Numbered from the stretch's first letter, positions 38,123-46,665 are shown. The stretch: DNA of 64,000 nucleotides from Haliclona indistincta (GCA_964017065.1 OZ024789.1:8250191-8314190), one strand, 5' to 3'. A program made the numbers and translations. The notes: generated from the letters alone by a model not told the origin.

Positions 38123-40388
38123 TTGTGACTTATTTTTATTTGCTTGTTATCATACTGTGTAGTGTATTTTGCATGTGAGCTTTCTACAAATTTAATGTGT
38201 ATAATTATGTTACGACCTGATTCACCCCCTGACACGTTTCAAAGCCGGCTGCCGGTTTCGAAACCAGTTAACCCAGTTTACAACCACATAACTCAGTTGG
38301 CCTGTTTTAAAACAGTTAACGTTACAATGCTTCAGGATGCCCACCTGCATGCTAGATTGACAGAACCTACGTAGCTATAATAGCAGAAGCGCCGTCACGG
38401 TTATAGCTCAGTGCAGCGCAGCAAGACTGAAAAGTGTCCGCGGCGGCGTTTTAGAGCATCATGTGTTACTAGTCATCGACTGGAGCGTCGTTGTAAAGCG
38501 GTTCAGCAACGCAGCGCAGCAAGAATGTTCTCTGCATGCTACAGTTGTTTTTAACAAAAATGCACCATTGGTGCGGGTTATGCCTCGGTGGATATTATTA
38601 TTTGCAAGTTTCTTTAACAGAGCAATGCTATAACGTGACAGAGTCAGTAGGATTCATATTCAGCTGCCAACATTCAAATAGCACAAGCAGAAGCAATACA
38701 GCAATTTTACAATCAGAAGCCAAACAGTGCTAAGTAATATTAATTTACTGGGCGTGCCTACAATGGCAGTAGCCTGCCGGGTTCTGGTTACAAGTAGCTT
38801 CCTCGCGCAGTTTCTACGGACCTGCGCTGCCATCCTGTAGTATAAATCTAACTTACAAGCTACTAGGCAGTCTGCTGTGGGTAGTTTTGTTTTCAGAGAA
38901 GTACTGATCGTCAGCAAAAGCCATCTAGGTGAGCAAACCACTCCATAACTCTGAAACAAAGCTTTGCATCGAACTTTCGCAAGTTCAAAACCGAGATAAT
39001 ATCGAGTTCTACCTGCATTGCAAGTTTTAGAGCTTACCTTTCAGCGTGCGATGCAAAAAAAGTGTAACAGACAGACAGAATGAATGAACGACAGACAACG
39101 CGATTACAGTATGCCTCGTGGCTCCGCCCACCGAGTTATAATCAAACTGCACTAAAATCCATAGAAACACGTCACAGCTTCTTCTTCACACATCATAACA
39201 ATCTGCACATGGAAGCAAATAACAATATGCAATGTATATGGACACTCTTGCCTCGCTATAGAGTACAGGTTACATTAGTAGTCTATGACACGTGCGCACT
39301 TAACTTGAGCGTTAAGCACGCATGTTAACTGGCTTTGAATCCGGCACACAGCTAACCCGCTTCGAAACCGGTCAACTGGTATTCGAAACGGGTCGAAGGC
39401 TGTGAATCAGGTCGTAACTATGCCAATCAGGTAACACGTCAGCTACTCCACTCATCTGTGTTCATGTCACTGACCTGGCAAGACAGCCTCTCTGTCAGAA
39501 GATGTGCTGCTATTGCAACCGCCATTATTGAAAAGGTTTGTTTAAACAGTAACTGCTAAGGTACGATTGCTTATGGCTCTTACAGACTGCATTTGATCAA
39601 GATTTGTTCAAGCAATTATTAGAGCAAGTTCTACTAGTAAGTACTAAGTAACATTTGGTGTGAGAGACACTGAGTTATCTGTGTGTTACTGGTCTCTAGT
39701 CACTTCAGATCCATGGAGCAGATGAGTCCATTAAACCACTCTTACTGGGACTAGCTCTACAGCTATATGAAGTGATGGTTAGTCAGACAATACCGATTTG
39801 TGATCGCATATTTGTAGCTTGTACGATATTGTGGCGACAGAAACTTAACCCCTAGTGGTAGTCTGTTTGGTCTTGTTTCTATGCAGCTGCCCAATTGTCC
39901 TCAAGTTGTATCACTCCTCGCTGATCTTCCTGGCTGCAATCAAAAGAGAGTACTGGTAAGTAATGGTCGTCTCAATAGCCTGCTCTTGAGTCTTGCTTTT
40001 GTCTTCTCTAGGCTTTCAACAATGGTGTTCTGTCCGGCAAAAACAAACCACACACTGTGAAACCAACCAAGCTAGCCAAGTGGAAGAGAGACGAGTTCAA
40101 GAAATTGCTGTCGGGAATCATTGGAGTAAGTATACTGTACACATGTTGTAGAAACACATTGTACACATGAGAATCATGCAGTTTGTCAGCTACATGTGTC
40201 TAGCACACCTACTCACTTACCATCTATTTTCTTTATCTTAGAAGCCGATTGGTCAGTTATATAGAAAGCCACCTCCTGTTCTCGACTTGCCTGATCTTGT
40301 TGTGAAGAAAGCTAGAAGAAAAACAGACAAATCAACCATAGACACACCTCTAAACCTCTCCTTACTCTTCTCTGATCAATCTTCATAG
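15971..40388 (+). CDS. XPO5: Exportin-5 (karyopherin-beta), complete 32-exon gene
   Basis: Exportin-5 carries double-stranded small RNAs, notably pre-miRNA hairpins, out of the nucleus with Ran-GTP. Exons read from GT-AG borders: 15971-16093, 16197-16315, 16532-16604, 16885-17019, 17290-17451, 23021-23203, 23705-23793, 23872-23971, 24450-24530, 24667-24792, 25272-25362, 31034-31144, 31684-31787, 31919-32074, 32169-32213, 32273-32362, 33003-33106, 35249-35335, 35455-35611, 36202-36311, 36608-36708, 36760-36841, 36994-37228, 37426-37457, 37521-37600, 37943-38076, 39431-39535, 39586-39636, 39700-39777, 39887-39955, 40012-40125, 40242-40388. Phases agree throughout and the sum is 3,474 nt, 1,157 aa, near the roughly 1,200 of vertebrate XPO5. 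Landmarks: VVEVIKRTWPQFWPTLQEDL near the N terminus, KWKRDEFKKLLSGIIGKPIGQLYRKP-like end. Several introns hold nested genes or transposons. Confidence 0.92.
16606..16646. repeat. (CA)n microsatellite
   Basis: A nearly pure CA tract just after the donor of XPO5 exon 3. Confidence 0.9.
17935..18935. mobile_element. 1,001-bp non-autonomous DNA element with perfect 36-bp inverted ends
   Basis: The left end 17935-17970 starts GTGCTTGCAGCCTAAAGAGG. The right end 18900-18935 is its exact complement over 36 bp. The interior has no long reading frame. It lies in XPO5 intron 5. A target-site duplication is not obvious at the immediate flanks. Perfect ends suggest recent activity using a transposase supplied elsewhere. 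Confidence 0.75.
19106..20866 (-). CDS. Death-domain protein nested antisense in XPO5 intron 5 (two exons, 319 aa)
   Basis: Exon 1 is 20608-20866 (ATG at 20866, donor GTAAGT) and exon 2 is 19106-19806 (acceptor CATAG). The join keeps frame and gives 960 nt, 319 codons plus stop. Residues 1-86 form a death-fold domain (LLELFRKTKKLNAEWKQLGL, LDKHVLDTIEKNNPRD, MLHAYL). Residues about 105-290 match in layout the second domain of the death-domain/ankyrin genes at 40.5-58 kb: a Leu-rich helical stretch (NPDFLEQLLEILGNDS, LAEYRQKFNKV) then an alpha/beta part ending in GSIKKVTVQFP. There it is followed by ankyrin repeats; here the protein stops. A signalling adaptor of innate immune or cell-death type is likely from the domain, but no partner can be named. 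Confidence 0.75.
21281..21668. mobile_element. MITE-like element with GGC-GCGTTCACAC ends
   Basis: The left end GGCAGCGTTCACAC...CTCCGATTCA and the right end, in complement GGCGGCGTTCACACGGCTCC, form imperfect terminal inverted repeats about 25 bp long. The element is about 388 bp, richer in CG than its surroundings, and non-coding. It lies in XPO5 intron 5. Confidence 0.6.
21669..22916. other. Rest of XPO5 intron 5, no gene seen
   Basis: AT-rich sequence with only short scattered frames on both strands. No domain, splice pattern or repeat that I can support. Confidence 0.5.
22917..23000. repeat. Short tandem repeat, about 22-bp unit, at an XPO5 acceptor
   Basis: Four copies of TTTGCATAATTTGACAGTAATG-like sequence end about 20 bp before XPO5 exon 6. 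Confidence 0.85.
23359..23604. mobile_element. MITE-like element, family M2, copy A
   Basis: The ends are inverted copies of TGTGAGCGGATTTGAGA with an adjoining GTCACTTCGCTC...GCAATTTTTGAACG arm. The interior is AT-rich. It lies in XPO5 intron 6. A second member is at 31336-31632. Confidence 0.7.
25013..25231. mobile_element. Palindromic element in XPO5 intron 10
   Basis: It starts CTAAAGCCTAGTTCACAATG and ends with CATTGTGAAATACTAGGCTTTAG, inverted ends of about 20 bp. The matching intron of the partial copy at 43.9-44.1 kb lacks it, which gives an empty site. Confidence 0.65.
25663..25726. repeat. 64-bp flank repeat, left copy
   Basis: Identical over 64 bp to 30885-30948, placed directly outside the 157-bp terminal repeat of the retroelement. 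It starts TAAACCCTAAATTTTG and ends GTTCGTTGAT. Diverged relatives lie next to both copies, so the region was already repetitive. Confidence 0.85.
25727..25883 (-). repeat. 157-bp terminal direct repeat of the retroelement, 3' copy
   Basis: Identical in length and essentially in sequence to 30729-30885, exactly 5,002 bp away. It starts CTGAGCACCAGCGGCC on the plus strand. It is taken as the A2-type repeat of a tyrosine-recombinase element read on the minus strand. Confidence 0.85.
26196..28832 (-). CDS. Retroelement pol: reverse transcriptase, RNase H, tyrosine recombinase
   Basis: An open frame of 878 aa. Reverse transcriptase spans about residues 85-350, with KWRLILDLSHPEG, LLAKVDLESAYRMVPVHPDD and the catalytic box VIHYLDDYLI near residue 240. 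RNase H spans about 405-535, with TSDASGNWGCGAF, the Glu of VKELLPI, FSDNSAAVSI and HNIAADALSR. The C-terminal tyrosine recombinase (about 585-870) has the first Arg in FLRIGELTVP, the HSFRIGAAT box and the nucleophile Tyr in SLAYLRYVK. It should copy the element RNA into circular DNA and insert it by site-specific recombination rather than by a DDE integrase. No stop or frameshift is present. Confidence 0.93.
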   Translation of the reverse strand: MEELLIFSARVPQGRVELPEDLKRVVSPLSVKAWEWYMRALPDRECARYLLTGLSEGFRIGFNYRECEHKSARSNMLSAKQNPQVVEEYLREEKEKGRIVSPVGIGRANVQVNRFGVIPKGHEKEKWRLILDLSHPEGSSVNDGIDPSLCSLTYTSVDWAAKMILATGRGALLAKVDLESAYRMVPVHPDDRPLLGMTWRGSLLVDTALPFGLRSAPKIFNTVADCLQWILREQGVTVIHYLDDYLICGPRNSGVCASSLQTTLQVCDQLGVKVSQKKLEGPTTKLTFLGILLDTERLELRLPEEKLLRLRRSIEEWRSRTTCTKRELLSLLGHLHHAGKVVRPGRSFVRRIIDLSKVVTRLHHHIRLNAGFRSDMEWWSLFLADWNGIGMLAEGEAPGSTGIVTSDASGNWGCGAFTRSGRWFQYSWPESWAQVHITVKELLPIVMASVLWGRSWAGKKIQWFSDNSAAVSIINSGKSKDPLAMHLARCLFFFQTSFGFSLKASHIAGKHNIAADALSRDNIPRFLQQVPAAKKASPNASSRRTPAAPDSSPTGLDLPHLEAAVRGYFAKGLTVSTQRTYRSGKNRYLNFCQAAEAEPIPVKEAVLCQFVSYLAVQGLKFRTIKVYLSAVRHLQIEENMPDPFSAPFPKLEYVLKGVKRTEAEKGASSRVRLPITPDILRQLNRVWATKDFDTSMMWAACCLSFCAFLRIGELTVPSVSAFDPSCHLTVKDIAVDCRRSPSLLKVTIKQSKTDPFRKGVDLFVGRTGSCLCPVSAVWSYLQRRGAGPGPLFRYEDGRPLTRGRFVDALRKGLGEAGISQKDYCSHSFRIGAATTAAARGVEDAVIKTLGRWESLAYLRYVKIPRAELASYTRILAAD
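29171..30190 (-). CDS. Retroelement gag-like protein with zinc fingers
   Basis: This frame precedes pol on the same strand, separated by 338 bp. It holds a CCHC-type knuckle (VCRHCQEADHPSSEC) and a following Cys/His cluster of CCCH type (CHSWNTGRCRFEPYCKFRHVC) near the C terminus, suiting nucleic-acid binding by a capsid-like protein. The apparent start lies in a (CA)n tract coding Thr-His repeats. A better reading is that the first exon is 30569-30690 (MAEDGDNPAMTAAEIRGLV), with a GTAAGC donor, joined to an acceptor at the CACAG after the CA tract (about 30148). This splice is a prediction. Confidence 0.75.
30147..30177. repeat. (GT)n microsatellite inside the retroelement
   Basis: A pure GT tract on the plus strand, directly before the proposed gag acceptor on the minus strand. 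Confidence 0.9.
30231..30373 (-). repeat. Array of six small hairpins with compensating stem changes
   Basis: Six units each fold into a 4-6 bp stem around a CCCC-bearing loop: 30231-30250, 30257-30274, 30286-30301, 30304-30321, 30330-30345, 30355-30373. On the plus strand the stems alternate between CCTG/CAGG and TCTCG/CGAGA, with one ATCCCG/CGGGAT, around loops close to ACCCCGTG. Changed stem bases are matched on both sides. It lies between the proposed gag exons, so in a leader or intron of the element RNA. Confidence 0.75.
30729..30885 (-). repeat. 157-bp terminal direct repeat of the retroelement, 5' copy
   Basis: Partner of 25727-25883 at a constant offset of 5,002 bp. The proposed first gag codons lie just inside it. 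Confidence 0.85.
30885..30948. repeat. 64-bp flank repeat, right copy
   Basis: Identical to 25663-25726 and directly outside the right 157-bp repeat. It is either a very long target duplication, a pre-existing tandem copy, or element sequence carried through a circular intermediate. Confidence 0.8.
31336..31632. mobile_element. MITE-like element, family M2, copy B
   Basis: It starts TGTGAGCGGATTTGAGAAAA and ends with the complement TTTTCTCAAATCCGCTCACA. Arms are about 50 bp. It lies in XPO5 intron 12; the same intron in the partial copy at 44588-44832 lacks it. Confidence 0.75.
32821..33002 (+). repeat. 180-bp polypyrimidine tract before XPO5 exon 17
   Basis: Almost unbroken CT sequence (CTCCCTCC and CTTTCTT blocks) running straight into the CTCTAG acceptor. 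The copies at 51.2 and 62.1 kb have much shorter tracts here, so the tract has expanded or contracted. Confidence 0.85.
33432..34643 (+). CDS. Aspartyl/asparaginyl beta-hydroxylase-like protein, intronless, inside XPO5 intron 17
   Basis: A single-exon frame. I prefer ATG 33432 over an upstream in-frame ATG at 33306, because it opens with a signal peptide (SSFLLASILLSSNLVLAV); that gives 403 aa. The middle has a TPR-like helix pair (DHFGLALMYLGREDLARKIF) as in animal ASPH proteins. The C-terminal domain carries the iron/2-oxoglutarate site: the His of RPHTGPSNAFLRLHL (residue 329), the His of DSSWEHEVHH (374) and Arg of DARVVLILDMWHP (384). This family uses two His without the usual acidic ligand and hydroxylates Asp or Asn in EGF-like domains in the ER. 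The N-terminal part has several Cys and is not recognised. The partial XPO5 copy at 51.36-51.79 kb lacks this gene, so it arrived after duplication or was lost there. Confidence 0.85.
   Translation: MSSFLLASILLSSNLVLAVRHEVADRLAYHERVPIPNREDLMLLGKSNPCKVIRNYCKSYGDARCTAQTASLVLEKFGSNVLLDEKFDIDETIFNDCEQILTCEDVKNSAAHFVDVVLPVHWCIRPQSPAVDKTLSFLSHASQDLEMMATFREKHNRDLVYLSDVEKFELYRRAVLFLPNSSCIVDHFGLALMYLGREDLARKIFTQAVERRLWDHALHRPLFQNVPGLKTFSRNELSVISVLESGYREIKQEFLHNFVVNSHLFALEEQNIKVSVGGEWTELRLKSSQGFLEQSKYFPNSIKHINACNENFLNIKFSAIRPGTHIRPHTGPSNAFLRLHLTLIHTGGARMRVGTKWHHFEEGKVILFDSSWEHEVHHDGTDARVVLILDMWHPEVPVSQRML
34824..34915. mobile_element. Short palindromic element
   Basis: GTGTACACAGGAGCACATAATG pairs imperfectly with CATTATGCACTTCTGCTGTGTAC about 60 bp on. 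About 90 bp in all, non-coding, in XPO5 intron 17. Confidence 0.6.
35865..36051. mobile_element. 187-bp palindromic MITE in XPO5 intron 19
   Basis: The ends are ACAGCGGTTTTC and GAAAACCGCTGT, with long inner complementarity (GCATAAACGAGGCAAAAG and TATGACGTTGGCCAATCAAA with their complements). ACTTA flanks both sides. The partial copy at about 52380 lacks it, so the empty site is known. Confidence 0.8.
36336..36545. repeat. (CTCA)n and CA microsatellite
   Basis: A long CTCA tetranucleotide tract followed by CA-rich sequence just after the donor of XPO5 exon 20. The matching site in the partial copy (52675-52885) is mainly a pure CA tract. Confidence 0.95.
38085..38122. repeat. (GT)n tract directly at the XPO5 exon 26 donor
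   Basis: The donor GTCTGTTTGTGT runs into a GT tract. The same arrangement with different lengths is seen at 45462-45510 and 54393-54487. Confidence 0.95.
38209..39418. mobile_element. 1,210-bp DNA element with perfect 17-bp inverted ends
   Basis: It starts GTTACGACCTGATTCAC and ends with the exact complement GTGAATCAGGTCGTAAC. TAT flanks both ends. The partial XPO5 copies at 45585-45600 and 54560-54580 carry the uninterrupted site with a single TAT, which proves insertion and a 3-bp target duplication. Sub-terminal motifs TTTCGAAACC and GTTAAC recur near both ends. The interior has no recognisable transposase. It lies in XPO5 intron 26. Confidence 0.85.
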
Positions 40389-40521
40389 CACACAAGAGCA
40401 GCGTAGCTTATACAGCTGCTGTTATTCTAATAACAAAAACTACATAATTTATTTGCGCATTGAACTAACGATATTCATAGCATGTTTAGAAGCGTTGCTG
40501 GGACGGGGCTTGTAAAGTAAC

Positions 40522-42814
40522 ATGTCAACAAAGCTTCTTGATACCGGCCTTCTTGTCCGAGAGCTGAAAGATGTGGAATGGGACACACTCGGAACGTACC
40601 TGGGACTCAGCCAAGGCGAGATAAGAGATATCGAACACGATCACCAAAACACAGGGCGGAGGAGAATAGTCAGTGATGTTCGATAAGTGGTCGAGGCAAG
40701 AAGAGAATCCGTCCTGGGAGAAGATCATTGCTGCATTGGAGGACATGGGTGAAAATAACCTAGCGAGTAAGCTGAGAAAGAAGTACGTGCAGCAACAGCA
40801 AGGAGACGCAGAGAGTCGATTTGAGCAAACCTCCACTGTTGAAGACCAACATCCGTCATCAGAGAGTGTGGTGCTAAAAGTGGACAGGAAAGAACAGATC
40901 GCTAGAGAGCTGGAAAGATTAGAGAGAAAGTACCTCCGACTGGTAATAAATGCACAGAAGACAATGGAAGCTGCAAATCTATCAGTGATAGATCTGGAGA
41001 GTTTCTCAAAGTACTACTTGAATGATGAAGTGACGACAGTGAAAGAGCTGTTTCAAATCATAAAACCTTTCTGTTTCCTAGACTATTCTTTACTTGAAAC
41101 AGCTATTGAAGTACTCATTGATCCAGCTCATAGAGTAGTTAGTGATCTCGGTGAATATGATGAGCAACTGACCAACTTCAAGAAATCCACGACCTTGAGC
41201 GATTTTATGGAAAGCATTGAAACAGCACAGAAATCGCTAACCACAGAAGAGGGAACTGGAGCAGCCTGCACAGTCACCATCCGACTTGTCGGTGGTTGGC
41301 TAGAAAAGACAATGGATGACTTGGACAAGCTACTGAAGGAGATATTTCGAGACAAGAGCTCGGTACTGGCTCACATCAGAATAATCAAAGGATCAATCAT
41401 TGTGACATACCTCGCTCCACAATCAGAGACTGATTCACTCATCAAGCTTGCTAAAACAAAGCTCTCATTCATGCCCCATGTTGGTGTGTGTGGATTACAC
41501 ATTGGCCAGAGAACAATCATCAGTGAAGAAATAGACAATTTCTCATTTGAATCTTCTCTCATTACAGCAGTTGTGAATAATAATATCAATCTACTGACCT
41601 TCCTAATCAATATCAACACTAGTCCTGATGCTACTAATGATCGAGGAAAGACTGCTTTGATGTATGGTAGTTATTATGGTCGAGACAAAGCTGTTAGTAT
41701 TCTTCTTCAAGCTAATGCCAATCCTAACCTTCAGTGTGATGATGGTACTACACCTCTTTTCATGGCAGCACAGGAAGGGCACTCTGACATTGTTAGTATT
41801 CTTCTTCAAGCTAATGCCAATCCTAACCTTCAGTGTGATGATGGTAGTACACCTCTTTTCATGGCAGCACAGAATGGGCACTCTGACATTGTTAGTATTC
41901 TTCTTCAAGCCAATGCCAATCCTAACCTTCAGCGTGACGATGGTACTACACCTCTTTTCATGGCAGCACAGAAAGGGCACTCTGACATTGTTAGTATTCT
42001 TCTTCAAGCAAATGCCAATCCTAACCTTCAGCGTGATGATGGTACTACACCTCTTTTCATGGCAGCACAGGAAAGGCACTCCGACATTGTTAGTATTCTT
42101 CTTCTAGCCAATGCCAATCCTAACCTTCAGAAAGTAAATGGTACTACACCTCTTTTCATGGCAGCACAGAAAGGGCACTCTGACATTGTTAGTATTCTTC
42201 TTCAAGCAGATGCCAATCCTAACCTTCAGCGTGATGATGGTACCACACCTCTTTTCATGGCAGCACAGGAAGGGCAATCTGACATTGTTAGTTTTCTTCT
42301 TCAAGCCAATGCCAATCTTAACCTTCAGAAAGTTAATGGTACTACACCTCTTATGATAGCATGCTACCAAATGCATCCTGAAATTGTTCAGCTACTATTG
42401 TCAAGCAAAGCTGATTCTAATCTACAACACTCTAATGGTTCAACTGCTCTTATGTTTGCTTGTCATGTTGGCTCCTTGGACTCTACTGAGTTGCTCTTGA
42501 TGTCTGGTGCTGAACCAAGCATAGTGGGACCAGAAGGACTAACTGCTCTTGACATGGCAGCTTCTTCAGGTCATGATGACATTGTTGACTTGATTCAGGC
42601 AGTAAAACTCAGTCAGTCCTCAACCACCTCACCTGCTCTCACAACTACAGAGATTTCATCTAGCGTAGACAACAAGACTATGGCAATTCTTAACAAGGCT
42701 ATGGAGGACATGCTTGTTACCAAAGCAGAGTCTTATATTTCCACCTATTACAAGAAATTCAAGGGAACTCTTCCATCAAAATATGATCAAGAAGATGTAC
42801 AAACCATTATCTGA
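40522..42814 (+). pseudogene. Death-domain/ankyrin gene 1, N-terminal frame broken by 4 bp
   Basis: It starts 133 bp after the XPO5 stop. ATG 40522 opens the same death domain as its two sisters, but an extra CAGT near 40669-40673 (GAATAGTCAGTGATG here, GAATAGTGATG in the sisters) shifts the frame inside that domain. The rest, from 40676 to the stop at 42814, is open: second half of the death fold, the family-specific helical and alpha/beta domain (CFLDYSLLETAIEVL, IIKGSIIVTYL), ten ankyrin repeats of 33 aa and a conserved tail (LPSKYDQEDVQTII). Translation from an internal start would lack a full death domain. Either a recent pseudogene, a change of function, or an assembly error. Confidence 0.8.
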
Positions 42815-43534
42815 TACAGAGACTTTTCTTCAGTATAATTATTCTCAATTTTATCATTTATCACACGCACACTGAAATAATTATTGTTTATGACGTTGTG
42901 TATAATCTGATATGTTTTGCTGCTTTCATCTGAATCTATAGACTAAATTTAAGGTGCTGACTGTTACACATGCACACTCTGGTAGCCTAGTGAGCTGACC
43001 ACCCACTTATAACATGAGCAGACGGTATATAATGATTATGTGTACTTTAAATACTAGAGAGCATTATTTGTTTCACACGAATAGTGTACATAAGTTTTAA
43101 TTAAAAGTGTATGGATGACGCTAGCAAGAAAGGTACAAGATGGGATAATGCTGCAAAAGGGAAATGTATCAAAGTGCCAGCTTGAAGCATGCATCAGCGG
43201 CTTGTACATAATGTGCACAGTATGCACCAAAGGCTTAGGCATCTTGCATGCAACCCTGTAGACCACAAAGGTGTTAGCTGTTAATAATGATAGCTAGACC
43301 TGTTGGACCTGTTAGTGTGTTACTCTTGTAGTGTTTGTAAAACATTGCAATACATGTCATTCAGTAATGTCACACACCTTCAAAAGAAATTTTCTCTGAA
43401 ATATTTGTTTCATATCAGTGATGAAGTTTATTCACTAAAATGCCTTATTGACAGTTTCAAGGAGTCATGATAGATAGAATTATTATGCATTAATTTGGAC
43501 TTAGATCCAGCATAGTTCCACTGTATATCTGTAG
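42815..43534. other. Spacer after ankyrin gene 1
   Basis: No gene seen. It shares blocks with the spacer after ankyrin gene 3 (for example 42955-43030 with about 59480-59560, and 43040-43270 with 59945-60180), confirming that the whole unit was duplicated. Confidence 0.6.
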
Positions 43535-46504
43535 TCATGATCATCAATGGATGAGGTACACATTATCTGGACTACGTAACCGGGATAGGAAACGGGCTCA
43601 CGTGGGTGCAAGCGTTTTCGTGTTTAGACCACGTGTTGTACGTGAATATTCAAATCTTAACTTCTTTGTCACCTATTGACCGTGTTCACTGTAGCGGTGC
43701 TAGCTTACACCTGTTGGCCTATAGTGCTGTTTGTGTTGCAGGTTCTCTGTCAGCATGCTCTGGATGTGTGGACCAGCTTCACTGTTCATCCTCTCATCAG
43801 GTGTTTCAGTGTTTCTCTCCTGTGTTCCTTCTCTGTTGACAGTGATGAGAACAAAACAGCTCAAGGTAACCACCAGTGTAGCTTACTACAAGTTACAACT
43901 TACTTACTACATCTAGTTCAAATTTGAAAATAACACGGTCAATTTTATTCAGCTTCAAATTCATGGACAAATTACTTCATGTACAGCTGATGTACAGTGC
44001 TGTTTTTACATGAATCAATTTGTGATAATTTGTACTTTTTTTCGTCTGAATTGTGCTTTGTCTTATAGACAAAAATTACCTTCCATTAGCACCCTTGCAT
44101 GATGGCTATACATACAAGTGATAGAGAAAGTTCCTTGTACAGGGTTGGTGACCCAACCAGTGATGCTCACCAGTCATCATTCTACTCACGGATGGACTTT
44201 GATGGGCAACTAGAGCTCTTCTCAAGTCAGTCACAATAACAAGGACGGTATCATCATTGATCAACACAATGTCCTAGCATTGTCATGTTACTACATGTGT
44301 ATATGCAGTGGATTTTATACCTCAGTAGGCGGCATACAGTAGTTCATTTGTTTAGGTAGATATGTGTCGTGAAGGACAATAATATAATGGAACACACATG
44401 CACATGAATGATGTTAAATGTTGCTTGAAGCTACATGTAAAGCCATGAAAATGCACAATCTCACAGTCTCACAGCTTGTTCATTCTCTCGCAGGGTTCAA
44501 GGGGATCGTGAATCGGATACTGACAGCTGTGTCCAGCGGCTGGTAATCACGAGGCACAGCTCAGCTACTAGCACAACCACACACAGGTACATTCTAATAT
44601 AGTAACTAGCAACGGTATAATTATAGTATACTACATTGTCCGTAAAATTTTGTCTTAATCATTTGATATTATGTGTGTTATATGATTGGTGACTGATCTT
44701 GCCTTAGTGCAAAGGGCACGGTTTCGTACAAAATACAGCTCTATAATATGGCTTGGTTTCATGTATATGGAGTTATGTTTTGAGTAATATTTATGCATGT
44801 ATACTTTTGATGATCTGTTTGTTACTGTCAGGAGCTGATTGTGCTAGTCTTCTACTGGAGTGGGATGGGTTTGTTAGCTACATTGAATGCTGGACTTACA
44901 GCGACTTTCACGCTCAGAACAAGACAATGATGAGTAAGTGGAACTCTTAGTGGTGCCCATCTTGTTCTTATCTATCTTTCTATCTCTACATGGCAGTGAG
45001 CAGCAAGCTTTATCTCAAGAGGTATTAGAATACCAATTCAATGGTGATCTCACAAAAGAGTACTCAGGTGCGCCTCTAGTACCCAGTCATTTGTAAAAGA
45101 GAATACTTATATCATGCTTGAAAATAGTCATGGATTGTGTTCGAACTTCGAAACATGTTCAGATTGACTGTTATTGCTCCTAATGTTGACATTATTATTG
45201 AAATTTGTAGCGTGCCTCCTCATTAAACAAAGCTAGAAGTGATGAAGCTGTATTATTTATGATATTGTTAGAATGTTAGAAATTCTGGGTGCTTCTTATG
45301 ATGGGTATGCAATGGTGATGCCTTCTGGTGTGCTTTTTGAAAGTAGATTCAGATGTCATGGAGAATGATGCGATTAAGGATTTGTCTAAACCAGGAGCTG
45401 CTGGAGGAGGGAACAATGTGCTGTCTGGTCTTGCTCTGTGTCTGCTAGAAGATGGGGTCTGTTTCGTGTGTTTGTGTGTGTGTGTGTGTGCGTGCGTGCG
45501 TGCATGTGTGACATATTTTTATTTCCTTGTTATCATACTGTGTAGTGTATTTTGCATGTGAGCTTTCTACAAATTTAATGTGTACATACTATGCCAATCA
45601 GGTAACACGTCAGCTACTCCACTCATCTGTGTTCATGTCACTGACCTGGCGAGACAGCCTCTCTGTCAGAAGATGTGCTGCTATTGCAGCCACCTTTATT
45701 GAAAAGGTTCAGACGATAGCTTCTTAGGCATGAAACTTTATGCTTCTGGCTCATATAGACTGCATTTGATCAAGATCTATTTAAGCAACTACTGGAGCAA
45801 GTTCTACTGGTAAGTACATGTACTACTTTGGTGTGAGTTGTCTGTGTGTATTCTGCTGTGCATAGCTAGATCATAGTTTATTGCTGGTCTCTATAGTCAC
45901 TTCAGATCCATGGAGCAGATGAGTCCATTAAACCATTGTTACTGGGACTAGCTCTACAGCTATATGAAGTGATGGTCAGTGTCTTAGTGAGACGATAATT
46001 TTGTGATCATTAATTTTTTAGCTGAAGGCGTACAATTTTTGTCCTCGACTGATATAAATTTAACCACTTATTTTTCTCTCTGTTTGTAGCTGCCTAATTA
46101 TCCTCAAGTAGTCACACTCCTCGCTGATCTTCCTGGCTGCAATCAAAAAAGAGTACTGGTAAGTATTATCATAGTTCAATAAAAAGTCTTGCTTTTTCTT
46201 CTCTACTAGTCCTTTAACAATGGTGTTCTGTCCGGCAATAACAAACCACACACTGTGAAACCAACCAAGCTAGCCAAGTGGAGGAGAGACGAGTTCAAGA
46301 AATTGCTGTCAGGAATCATTGGAGTAAGTACACATGTTGTCTAGAGTACACATGCTTTATCTACTCACTGACCGTCTATTTTCTTTATCTTAGAAGCCGA
46401 TTGGTCAGTTGTATAGAAAGCCACCTCCTGTTCTCGACTTGCCTGATCTTGTTGTGAAGAAAGCTAGAAGAAAACAGACAAATCAACCACAGACACACCT
46501 CTAA
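43535..46504 (+). pseudogene. XPO5: XPO5 partial copy 2 (remnant of exon 3, then exons 10-13 fused to 24-32)
   Basis: A scrap of exon 3 lies at 43535-43556, then exon 10 at 43742-43865, 11 at 44143, 12 at 44495, 13 at 44833, and 25-32 to 46504. Exon 13 is cut after TGCTGGACT and joined directly to the end of intron 23 and exon 24 (TTACAGCGACTTTCACGC at about 44896), so exons 14-23 are deleted. Exon 10 has lost 2 bp relative to the real gene; exon 12 has net losses and an early TAA; the last exon has lost an A and ends early at TAA 46504. No start codon exon is present. It is dead as an exportin but sits immediately before ankyrin gene 2. Confidence 0.85.
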
Positions 46505-46665
46505 ACCTCTCCTTACTCTTCTCTGATCAATCTTCATAGCACATAAGAGCATAATTATAATTGCTGTTTCTAATAACAAAAACTACATAATATTTATTAA
46601 TGCATTAAATTAACGATTTCATAGCATGTTTAGAAGCAGGGCTCGTTGCATGCTGGGACGGTAAC

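Noticed and set aside
43054..43266. Paired minus-strand frames after ankyrin genes 1 and 3 (also 59950-60150)
   Set aside because: Shared because the spacers are duplicated. Frame-disrupting differences between the copies and lack of splice signals argue against coding.
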